Below, piece by piece: positions 17,353 to 24,886 of a stretch of DNA of 44,868 bases (position 1 is the stretch's first letter; each line of letters starts with the position of its first letter). Position numbers and translations under genes: made by a program. The stretch comes from an uncultured Alphaproteobacteria bacterium (GTDB lineage: Bacteria > Pseudomonadota > Alphaproteobacteria > Methylaequorales > Methylaequoraceae): positions 1-44,868 of the forward strand of contig CACNAV010000010.1 in assembly GCA_902618535.1 (NCBI GenBank), written 5' to 3'. A model generated the notes under the pieces. That model was not told the origin of the DNA. It was given only the letters and a program-made list of their open reading frames with translations, and did no database searches.

Positions 17353-18452
17353 TAATAACTTTCAACTTTATAAAGGTCACTTAAGGATTCAGCCTTAATT
17401 AGTCTTAAACTTTTACTTTCTAATCTCAAGTTAATGTTCTTTATACTAAAATTTGTAGAAATTTCATAAATTGTTTTTTTTCCTCTTAATTCCTTAATTT
17501 TAGCGTTTTCAATTCCAATTATTTCAAAAAGTGCTTCTTCAATAAAAAAACTTTTTTTAATATCTTCTGAATCAATACTTATAAGTATTAAGCTTTCAAT
17601 GTTACTAGCAAGTTCCTCTGAATCAATTCTGCTTTTCCACCAGTTTTGTAGCTCGTTAATTATAAATTTTGCAACTAAATCAATTTCTGATGAATTTTTA
17701 CCTTTTATGGACAAATCATCATCACCAATTTTTATTTGTGTGAAAGTGTTGTTTGAAAAGAGTTTTGCATCTAACTTAATATCAAATTTATTTTCATTGA
17801 TGTCAAACTTTTGCTCTAAGAATATAATAATAGCTTTTTTTTTATTATAAAGATCTAAAAAATCATCAATCTTATCTGCATTCATGTTGATAATTTGTTC
17901 TGCTGAAATCTTCAATCTATTAATATTACTTTTTTTTGGAAAATAAAGCTTAAGTAGGCTTTGTTGGTCATATTCTTCTAGTAAAAAGTCATACCAAAAA
18001 TTTTCTTTATCCCATAGGTAAAGTGTGTTGAATTTTTTGAAAACTGGAAAAATTAAGTAACTTTCTGATACAAAAATATTAAGATTAATACTATTTTCAC
18101 TAAAAAATTTTCTAACTCTTTCCGGGTTAAAGTTGATTGATATTTCAGCATAATAGTTAATTTCAGTAATCTTTTCAGATTCTATTTTATAATCACTTAC
18201 GAGTTCTGTTGGGTTAAAATCTGAAATCTGCGTAAACTTTAAAAAATCCTCTGGTGTAAGAATATTTTTTGCTAATATATTGAAGCCATTTTTAAAAGAA
18301 ATATTTTTAGCATTTTCTCTTACCTCTAATACATTTCCGTTATTTTCTAAATAAACTTCATTATTTTTAATGTTATAAATTCCTTCATTGGCAAAACAGC
18401 TTGCTATATTTATAAAATAGAAAAATATGATAAGACTTAATATTTTTAACAT
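17352..18452 (-). CDS. Secreted or periplasmic DUF2066-like protein
   Basis: The predicted protein begins MLKILSLIIFFYFINIASCFANEG, a clear signal peptide with probable cleavage after CFA. The remainder is a soluble, charged region with no motif I recognise as catalytic. Length (366 residues), position just upstream of hda and next to purM, and the N-terminal block EVRENAKNISFKNGFNILAKNIL fit the DUF2066 proteins seen beside hda in alphaproteobacteria. The function is unknown. I use the ATG at 18452; a TTG two codons upstream (18458) is the alternative. Coupled to hda by a one-base overlap. Confidence 0.62.
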   Translation of the reverse strand: MLKILSLIIFFYFINIASCFANEGIYNIKNNEVYLENNGNVLEVRENAKNISFKNGFNILAKNILTPEDFLKFTQISDFNPTELVSDYKIESEKITEINYYAEISINFNPERVRKFFSENSINLNIFVSESYLIFPVFKKFNTLYLWDKENFWYDFLLEEYDQQSLLKLYFPKKSNINRLKISAEQIINMNADKIDDFLDLYNKKKAIIIFLEQKFDINENKFDIKLDAKLFSNNTFTQIKIGDDDLSIKGKNSSEIDLVAKFIINELQNWWKSRIDSEELASNIESLILISIDSEDIKKSFFIEEALFEIIGIENAKIKELRGKKTIYEISTNFSIKNINLRLESKSLRLIKAESLSDLYKVESY

Positions 18453-18459
18453 TTTCAAG

Positions 18460-18478
18460 TATAAGTTATAAACTTATA
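18460..18478. promoter_or_regulatory. Inverted repeat in the DUF2066/purM divergent intergenic region
   Basis: Perfect 8-base arms TATAAGTT and AACTTATA around a 3-base centre, lying 7 bases upstream of the DUF2066-like ATG and 25 bases before the first possible purM start. It could be a regulator site serving both genes, overlapping -10 elements (TATAAG is on one strand, TATAAA on the other), or just AT-rich symmetry. No known operator consensus was matched. Confidence 0.35.
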
Positions 18479-18503
18479 TCATTAATTGTTTGAAAACTAA
18501 ACA

Positions 18504-19577
18504 TTGAAGGAGTTTAAAATTTTTACTTACAAAGCATCTGGTGTCGATACAAAAAAATCCTCTAAATTGGTCAAAAAACTTGAAACTATTACAAAAAAAA
18601 ACTTTAGAAAAGAGGTAATCTTAAACCCAGGAGGGTTTTGCTCAATTTTTGATTTAAAAAAACTTAAATATAAAGATCCAATACTTTTAAGTAGTACAGA
18701 TGGAGTAGGAACAAAACTTAAATTAGCTTTAGAACAAAAAAACTTAAAATATTTAGGGTTTGACTTAGTTGCGATGTCAGTAAATGATATTTTAGCGAAT
18801 GGAGGAGAGCCACTTTTTTTTCTTGACTATATTTCATCATCAAAAATCAAGGATAAAATCTTTTTTGATTTAATCAAAAGTATCAATGATGCCTGTACTG
18901 AAGCCGGATGTTCCCTTGTGGGAGGAGAAACAGCCGAAATGCCAGGAATGTACAAAAACGAAGAATTTGACATAGCTGGTTTTGCCGTGGGTGCAGTTGA
19001 AAGAGAAAACAAAATTGGGAAAGAAAAAGTAAAAAAAAAATCTCTTATTTTGGGACTAGAATCAAATGGTTTTCATTCAAATGGATTTTCACTTATTAGA
19101 AAAATTATTAATGATAAAAAGATATCTCTAAAGCGTAAACCTCCATTTAAATCAAATTTTAACTTTTTAGGTGAGGATTTGATTCAACCAACAAAAATTT
19201 ATGTAAAATCCATTCTTCCACTTATTAAAAAAAAAAAAATATTTGCGATTTCTCATATAACTGGAGGAGGTATTTACGAAAACCTAGAAAGAATAATTCC
19301 ATCTGGGATGAGTGCGTTAATTGATTGTCCAAATTTCATAATCCCCGATAGATTTGTGTGGCTAAAAGAATTAGCAAATATAAAAACAAAGGAAATGCTC
19401 AAAACTTTTAATTGCGGTATTGGTTTAGTTGTTATTATACATCATAAAAATAAAAAAGCCGTACAAAATTTTTTTAAAAAAAACAAAATTAATTCGCATG
19501 TAATTGGTGAAGTAGTGTCAAAAAAAAGTGTTGGAAAAGTAATAATAAAGAATTTTGGTAAATGGGATTTAATTTAG
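18504..19577 (+). CDS. purM: Phosphoribosylformylglycinamidine cyclo-ligase (AIR synthetase)
   Basis: Fifth step of purine synthesis: ATP-dependent ring closure of FGAM to AIR. Recognised by YKASGVDTKKSS at the N-terminus, LLSSTDGVGTKLKLAL, the GFDLVAMSVNDILANGGEPLFFLDY block, GCSLVGGETAEMPGMY and HITGGGIYENLERIIP; about 350 residues, family-typical. The start is uncertain: TTG at 18504 has no ribosome site before it, whereas AAGGAG at 18507-18512 is followed after 6 nt by ATT at 18519, which would begin IFTYKASGVD and match family N-termini better. It overlaps purN by 16 nt. Confidence 0.96.
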   Translation: MKEFKIFTYKASGVDTKKSSKLVKKLETITKKNFRKEVILNPGGFCSIFDLKKLKYKDPILLSSTDGVGTKLKLALEQKNLKYLGFDLVAMSVNDILANGGEPLFFLDYISSSKIKDKIFFDLIKSINDACTEAGCSLVGGETAEMPGMYKNEEFDIAGFAVGAVERENKIGKEKVKKKSLILGLESNGFHSNGFSLIRKIINDKKISLKRKPPFKSNFNFLGEDLIQPTKIYVKSILPLIKKKKIFAISHITGGGIYENLERIIPSGMSALIDCPNFIIPDRFVWLKELANIKTKEMLKTFNCGIGLVVIIHHKNKKAVQNFFKKNKINSHVIGEVVSKKSVGKVIIKNFGKWDLI

Positions 19578-20146
19578 CAATACTAATTTCAGGTAAAGGA
19601 TCAAATATGCTAAACATCGTGGATGCATGTAATAATAAAACATTGTCATCCAATGTAAAAGTAGTAATCTCTAACAACAAAAATTCTTCAGGATTAGCAA
19701 AAGTTAAAGAAAAGGGTATAAACACAAAAATTATAGACGAAATTCAAATTAAAAAATTTGAAGAAAGGCTCTCAAAACTTCTATGTGAGGAAAAAGTTGA
19801 TTTAGTCTGTTTAGCAGGCTTTATGAGAATTCTCAGTGAGAGCTTTCTTTGTAATTGGAAGAAAAAAATTATTAATATCCATCCTTCTATTCTTCCTGCC
19901 TTCAAGGGACTTAATGCTGTGAAAAAAGCTATAGAAAAAAAAGTAAAATATTCAGGTTGTTCTATTCACTATGTAGACAAAGGTGTTGATACTGGGGAAA
20001 TAATAGATCAGAGGATAGTAAGGGTTTCAAAAACAGATAATGAAGAAAAATTAGCGAAAAAAATATTGAAAGAAGAGCATATTTTATATATAAAAGTTAT
20101 TAAAACTTTAGAAAAGGAAAAGGAAAATGACAAAACTAGACAGTAA
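19562..20146 (+). CDS. purN: Phosphoribosylglycinamide formyltransferase
   Basis: Third step of purine synthesis: transfers a formyl group from 10-formyl-tetrahydrofolate to GAR. The 194 residues begin with LAILISGKGSNMLNI, contain the folate/active-site block LVCLAGFMRILS and the catalytic NIHPSILPAFKGLNA (Asn, His), and then SGCSIHYVDKGVDTGEIIDQRIV with the catalytic Asp. It starts within the purM 3' end (16 nt overlap). Its own 3' end overlaps a small downstream ORF by 20 nt. Confidence 0.97.
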   Translation: MGFNLAILISGKGSNMLNIVDACNNKTLSSNVKVVISNNKNSSGLAKVKEKGINTKIIDEIQIKKFEERLSKLLCEEKVDLVCLAGFMRILSESFLCNWKKKIINIHPSILPAFKGLNAVKKAIEKKVKYSGCSIHYVDKGVDTGEIIDQRIVRVSKTDNEEKLAKKILKEEHILYIKVIKTLEKEKENDKTRQ

Positions 20147-20249
20147 ATTTCAAGAAAGCTTCTATTCTAAATTTATAAAATTTACTATAATATCCTGCGT
20201 CGTTGTCACTGTGCTTCTTTTTTTATTATGGTTTTTTTTAATTTTCTAA
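20127..20249 (+). CDS. 40-residue single-span membrane protein, possibly aa3-type oxidase subunit IV-like
   Basis: Short ORF starting at ATG 20127, preceded by purine-rich GAAAAGGAAAAGGAAA that can act as a ribosome site. The product is polar at the start (TKLDSKFQESFYSKFIKF) and ends with one strong membrane helix (about residues 20-40, IISCVVVTVLLFLLWFFL). Small alphaproteobacterial proteins annotated as aa3-type cytochrome c oxidase subunit IV have this size and polar-then-helix layout, but the match is weak. It overlaps purN by 20 nt and the convergent ndk stop by 4 nt. Coding status rests on the ribosome site and the membrane helix only. Confidence 0.45.
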   Translation: MTKLDSKFQESFYSKFIKFTIISCVVVTVLLFLLWFFLIF

Positions 20250-20674
20250 CTACCCAAATGATTAAATATTTCTCTCTTTGAAAAGAAAAAGTTGATTTCA
20301 ATTTCTGAGTTTTCCTTACTATCTGAGCCATGTACCGAATTTTCTTCAACAGATAAACCGTATTTTTTTCTTATAGTACCATCATCAGCATTGGTTGGGT
20401 TAGTTGCTCCCATTAAGTTTCTATAATTTCTTATAACGTTTTTACCCATGAGAACTTGTACAACAATTGGACCAGATGTCATATATTCACACAAATCATT
20501 AAAAAAGGCTCTTTCTTTATGTACAAAATAAAAACCTTTTGCATCAACTAACGAAAGATGTAACATTTTTTGTGCAACAATTCTCATCTTGTTTTTCTCT
20601 ATTAATGTATTAATTTCTCCAGTAAGTCCCCTTTTAACGGCGTCTGGTTTAATAATTGACAAAGTTTGCTCCAT
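20246..20674 (-). CDS. ndk: Nucleoside diphosphate kinase
   Basis: Transfers the gamma phosphate from NTP to NDP through a phosphohistidine. The 142-residue product starts EQTLSIIKPDAVKRGLTGEI, has the nucleotide-binding RNLMGATNPTNADDGTIRKKYG and the catalytic histidine in NSVHGSDSKENSEIEINFFF, all as in the family. A good Shine-Dalgarno (AAGGAG on the coding strand) lies about 8 nt before the ATG. Downstream of pepA-holC and convergent with the purMN operon. Confidence 0.98.
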   Translation of the reverse strand: MEQTLSIIKPDAVKRGLTGEINTLIEKNKMRIVAQKMLHLSLVDAKGFYFVHKERAFFNDLCEYMTSGPIVVQVLMGKNVIRNYRNLMGATNPTNADDGTIRKKYGLSVEENSVHGSDSKENSEIEINFFFSKREIFNHLGS

Positions 20675-20686
20675 AAAAAAGTCTCC

Positions 20687-21148
20687 TTAAGTAATTTGAA
20701 TTGTTTTCCATTTAAATTTATCAAACTCATAAAAGCACTTAATTTTTTTAATCTTTTTTTTTAACTTAGTTGATATTGATGAAATAATTTGTTTATTTTC
20801 TTCGTTGTAAGAGAAAAAAAAGAATTTTTTTAAATTAGAAATTTTTTTAATTTTAACTTTCGGTGATATTAAAATAATGTCAAAGTCAAGTAAATTTTTT
20901 ATTTTAAGATAATCACCATAAAATAAAACTAAATTGTCCTTACTGTAAAGTTTTTCAGTAAAAATTTTATGAGGCAAAAATTCATTCTTTTCTTTTGTCC
21001 AAAGGTATTTATCTAAAAAATTCATTTCTAATTCATTTGACAAATTAACCAATATTTTATTGTATCTTAGCTTTTTAGCTAAGGAATTAACAATATGACA
21101 AAAATCTGATTTTATGTAGTAAAAGTTAATGTCGTAAATTTTATCCAT
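20687..21148 (-). CDS. holC: DNA polymerase III chi subunit
   Basis: Chi links the clamp loader to single-strand-binding protein at the fork. The 153-residue, very lysine-rich protein is divergent, but it keeps the family landmark LWTKEKNEFLPHKI (family LWTxxxxxFLPHG). Its position between pepA and ndk is the usual alphaproteobacterial place for holC. It overlaps the 3' end of pepA by 8 nt. Identification rests on this motif and gene order more than on overall similarity. Confidence 0.82.
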   Translation of the reverse strand: MDKIYDINFYYIKSDFCHIVNSLAKKLRYNKILVNLSNELEMNFLDKYLWTKEKNEFLPHKIFTEKLYSKDNLVLFYGDYLKIKNLLDFDIILISPKVKIKKISNLKKFFFFSYNEENKQIISSISTKLKKKIKKIKCFYEFDKFKWKTIQIT

Positions 21149-22640
21149 AATTTTTTCTTACAAACTCGTCAAGTAGTCTTACTCCAAAACCGGTTCCCCC
21201 AGGTCTTGAAAATTTTGTCCCCTTTTTTGACCACGTTACTCCAGCAATATCTAAGTGAGCCCAGCTAGTTTTACCTACAAATCTTTTTAAGAACTGCGCA
21301 GCCGTTATACTTCCCGCCCCTCTAGTTCCTGTAATATTTTTCATATCAGCTACAGGACAATTCAATAACTTATCAAATTCGTTATCCATTGGCATTTGCC
21401 ATACTAACTCTTTAGTAGTTTTTGAGGCATCAAGAATCTTTTTTACTAGCAGATCATCGTTTGAGAATAGTCCGGCATATCTTTCACCTAGAGCAACAAT
21501 TATTGCACCTGTTAAAGTCGCTAGATCAATCATGAATTTAGGTTTAAATTTTTGGTTAATATACCACAATACATCAGCTAAAACTAATCGACCTTCAGCA
21601 TCCGTATTCAAAACTTCAATCGTTTGTCCAGATAATGATTCGACAATGTCTCCCGGTCTTTGAGCATTACCATCAGGCATATTCTCAACCAAGCCAACAG
21701 CTCCAATGACATTAGCTTTGGCTTTTCTTAAGGCCAATGTATACATTAGACCTGCAACTACACCTGCTCCGCCCATATCCCATTTCATATCTTCCATTCC
21801 CGATGAGGGCTTTATGGAGATGCCCCCTGTATCAAAGGTAACCCCCTTACCAATAAAAGCTAAAGGTGAAGATTTTTTTTCCTTCGAACCATTCCATTTC
21901 ATTATCATAACTCTTGCTGGGCGAACTGAGCCCTGAGCTACTCCTAATAAAGCGTTCATTCCAAGGGTCTTGAGTTTTTTTTCGTCAAAAATTTGTATCT
22001 CAACACCTACTTTTTTTAAGTCATTACAAAATTCTACAAACTTTTGTGGATACAAAACATTTGCTGGTTCTGAAACTAAGTTTCTAGTAAGAAAAATTCC
22101 GTCTAGACACTTAATTTTATGTTTTATTTTTTTTTCTAATTCTGTTCTAGATTTACCATTATATCCAAGGATACGAACCTCATCAATTTTGAAGTCTTTT
22201 TTAGAAATATTTTTGTATTTTTCAAATCTATAGTCTTTCAACTTAAAACCAATAAGCAAATTTTCTATAATTTCTTGTTTTTTATTTTCGTCATTAAAGT
22301 TTTCATTAAATATAATCATTACATTTTTGGCTTTGTTACTTTCAAGGTAAGAGAGTAATTTACCAAAAAAAGAATGTTGAGACGAAGTATCATCTGAATG
22401 TTCAAACCTTACGTAAGTAAACTTAGAAACAAAATCAGATTTTTTCTGTTGGTTCTGAGTATTTTTGTATAAAAAAGTTTCAATGATTTCCTTTTCTTTG
22501 TTTTTTTTTTCCAAATAACCGTTTAATATATCTTCAGAACTATTGTCTAGATGATTATTAGAATTTACTTTTTTATTATCAGGTGAGATAATAAGTAGAT
22601 GGTAATTTTGTTCAGAAAGGTTTTCAAAATTAATTTTCAT
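21141..22640 (-). CDS. pepA: Cytosol (leucyl) aminopeptidase, M17 family
   Basis: Dizinc/manganese aminopeptidase releasing N-terminal residues from peptides. The 499 residues include the catalytic region IGKGVTFDTGGISIKPS, DMGGAGVVAGLM, the M17 signature NTDAEGRLVLADVL, and a typical C-terminal core (AAQFLKRFVGKTSWAHLDIAG ... GTGFGVRLL). The N-terminal third is divergent, as is normal for the family. Leads the minus-strand pepA-holC-ndk unit and is divergent from lptF across 64 nt. Confidence 0.97.
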   Translation of the reverse strand: MKINFENLSEQNYHLLIISPDNKKVNSNNHLDNSSEDILNGYLEKKNKEKEIIETFLYKNTQNQQKKSDFVSKFTYVRFEHSDDTSSQHSFFGKLLSYLESNKAKNVMIIFNENFNDENKKQEIIENLLIGFKLKDYRFEKYKNISKKDFKIDEVRILGYNGKSRTELEKKIKHKIKCLDGIFLTRNLVSEPANVLYPQKFVEFCNDLKKVGVEIQIFDEKKLKTLGMNALLGVAQGSVRPARVMIMKWNGSKEKKSSPLAFIGKGVTFDTGGISIKPSSGMEDMKWDMGGAGVVAGLMYTLALRKAKANVIGAVGLVENMPDGNAQRPGDIVESLSGQTIEVLNTDAEGRLVLADVLWYINQKFKPKFMIDLATLTGAIIVALGERYAGLFSNDDLLVKKILDASKTTKELVWQMPMDNEFDKLLNCPVADMKNITGTRGAGSITAAQFLKRFVGKTSWAHLDIAGVTWSKKGTKFSRPGGTGFGVRLLDEFVRKNYG

Positions 22641-22704
22641 TTGCCTATATTTTATAAGGTTTAATTATTATAAATAATGTATATTGTATTTTAAAAAAAA
22701 TTCA

Positions 22705-23805
22705 ATGAATTTAGTCGATAGATACATTTTTAAACAACTATTAAATAATTCATTACTTATATTAATATTTATTATTTCAGTATTTTGTCTAGCAAAAAGT
22801 GTTCAATTAATTGAGCTGATGATTAGTAGAAATCTTCCATTTCTAATCTTTCTTCAACTCATAATGAATTCTATTCCTCAGATAATTCCAATTTTATTTC
22901 CAGTAATAATTTCTTTGTCAATTTTTTTTGTTTATTCAAGAATGAATAATGACAAGGAACTAATAGTACTTCAATCATCATGTTATTCAAATATTGATCT
23001 TATAAAACCAACACTTTTATATAGTTTAATAATAGCGTTCATTTGTTCATTCTTTTCAATTCATCAAACACCAAAGTCAAATAAAAACTTTAAACTACTT
23101 TTATATACAATCAAAAATGATTACTCCTCAAGTCTTCTTCAAGAAGGAGTGTTTAATACTATTGGAAAAGACTTTACAATTTTCATAAAAGAAACCACTA
23201 ACGAAGGTCTTAAAAATATCTTTATTCATGATACAAGAGATAGTGAAAGACCATCAACTCTTATAGCAAAAAAAGGTAAAATAATTAATGCTCCCAATGC
23301 CACAAAAATTTTTTTAGAAGATGGTTCTCAGCAATTTCAATCAAAAGAACAAAAACTTTCAATACTTTATTTTGATGAGTATTTGTTGAGCATTAACCAA
23401 AACAAAACTGATAATTTCTTTAATAGATGGAAGTCACCATCAGAAAGATCAATGTATGAACTAAGAAACCCAAACCCTGATTCTCTTGATGACAAATATA
23501 ACCTCCAAGCATTCAAGGCTGAAATAACAGTAAGATATGCTATTCCTATCAACGTAGTAACATTTAGTATGTTGGTAGTGTGTTTTTTACTCAGTTTTAA
23601 GTTCGATAGAGTTGACAATATTTCAAAAATTTTAAAAATTTTCGGGTTAATAATTTTTTTGCAAGTAATATCAATTACATCATCCAATTTATCGATCAAA
23701 TTTGATGGAATGCATTATATAAATTTCATACCATCAATTTTCTGTCTAATTTGCTCATGCCTGATAATATTTAAATCTAAGAGATTAGTTAATGGTAACA
23801 AATAA
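22705..23805 (+). CDS. lptF: LPS export ABC transporter permease LptF
   Basis: One of the two permeases that, with LptB, extract LPS from the inner membrane. The 366-residue product starts NLVDRYIFKQLLNNSLLILIF, has six predicted membrane segments in the 3+3 arrangement around a periplasmic beta-jellyroll domain (about 130-260), and the coupling-helix region ELIVLQSSCYSNIDLIKP. I use the ATG at 22705; an in-frame TTG at 22684 lacks support. Overlaps lptG by 14 nt, as in most Gram-negatives. Confidence 0.93.
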   Translation: MNLVDRYIFKQLLNNSLLILIFIISVFCLAKSVQLIELMISRNLPFLIFLQLIMNSIPQIIPILFPVIISLSIFFVYSRMNNDKELIVLQSSCYSNIDLIKPTLLYSLIIAFICSFFSIHQTPKSNKNFKLLLYTIKNDYSSSLLQEGVFNTIGKDFTIFIKETTNEGLKNIFIHDTRDSERPSTLIAKKGKIINAPNATKIFLEDGSQQFQSKEQKLSILYFDEYLLSINQNKTDNFFNRWKSPSERSMYELRNPNPDSLDDKYNLQAFKAEITVRYAIPINVVTFSMLVVCFLLSFKFDRVDNISKILKIFGLIIFLQVISITSSNLSIKFDGMHYINFIPSIFCLICSCLIIFKSKRLVNGNK

Positions 23806-24886
23806 ATTAGTTCTTAGGTATCTATTAAAAGAAAATCTTTTTTCATTTCTATTAGTTTTTTCATTTTCATGTATTCTTTTTATTTCAATTGATCTTATTG
23901 AGTTAATAAGGAGAAGCTCAACAAAGGAAATCCAAATAAGTATTCTAATAAAAATGGCATTCCTTCATATTCCAAGCTTATTCCCAATAATTTTACCTAC
24001 AGTATTTCTATTAAGTTCAATGCATACATACATGAAATTGAATAAAAACAATGAGTTAGTTGTTCTTAGAGCTTCGGGCTTTTCAATATGGTTTTTAATT
24101 TTACCCGCGGTTTTTAATGCACTTTTAATTAGTATTCTTTATGTTTTTGTTTTTAATCCAATCTTTGCATATATGAATATAAAATTTAAAAACTACGAGA
24201 GTAATTTTTTCAAAGGAAGTTATGGATTATTTTCAATATCAGAGACGGGATTATGGTTGAGAGAGAAAACTGATGACTTTGAATATGTTATTAATGCTCA
24301 ACATTATTCCTTCGAAAATAATACATTAAAAAATGTGAAAATTTTTAAATTTAGCCAAGAAAATAAATTTTTAGAGAGAATTGATGTTCAAAACGTTAAA
24401 ATGCTAGATAAAAAATTATGGGAACTAACAAAAGGAACTAAACTTGAAATAAATAAACCCCCAAAGTTGTTTGATGTTGAAAATATTGCAATAAATCTTG
24501 ATGCTGAAAAAATTGAAAAAAACTTTAGACCACCAGAAACAGTAGGTTTTTGGAGGTTAAATGATTACATTAGAAACTTAGAGTCATCTGGTTTTGCAAT
24601 AAAAAAACATATAATTTATAAAAATTACCTTTTTTCGTTTCCATTGATTCTCATCTCAATGGTTTTATTGGGTTGTTCATTATCAATTAAAAGAGAAAGA
24701 ATTAAAAAAAATGTTCTAAAAATATTATATGGTCTCATTGTTGGAATGCTCTTCCATTTTTCCTCTGATTTAGTAAAAACCTTTGGGCAAAGTTCAGATC
24801 TAAATATTTTTCTCAGTGTTTGGGCTGCCCCTCTAATTTTTAATTTTTTATTACTTAGTTCATTAATACATCTTGAAGATGGATAA
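23792..24886 (+). CDS. lptG: LPS export ABC transporter permease LptG
   Basis: Partner permease of LptF. The 364 residues begin VLRYLLKENLFSFLLVFSF, with a motif near residue 90 (NNELVVLRASGFSIWFLILP) corresponding to the coupling helix that docks on LptB. A periplasmic domain with GLWLREKTDDFEYVINAQ and three C-terminal membrane helices follow. Overlaps lptF by 14 nt and lptD by 8 nt, so permeases and outer-membrane translocon appear to be coexpressed. Confidence 0.94.
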   Translation: MVTNKLVLRYLLKENLFSFLLVFSFSCILFISIDLIELIRRSSTKEIQISILIKMAFLHIPSLFPIILPTVFLLSSMHTYMKLNKNNELVVLRASGFSIWFLILPAVFNALLISILYVFVFNPIFAYMNIKFKNYESNFFKGSYGLFSISETGLWLREKTDDFEYVINAQHYSFENNTLKNVKIFKFSQENKFLERIDVQNVKMLDKKLWELTKGTKLEINKPPKLFDVENIAINLDAEKIEKNFRPPETVGFWRLNDYIRNLESSGFAIKKHIIYKNYLFSFPLILISMVLLGCSLSIKRERIKKNVLKILYGLIVGMLFHFSSDLVKTFGQSSDLNIFLSVWAAPLIFNFLLLSSLIHLEDG

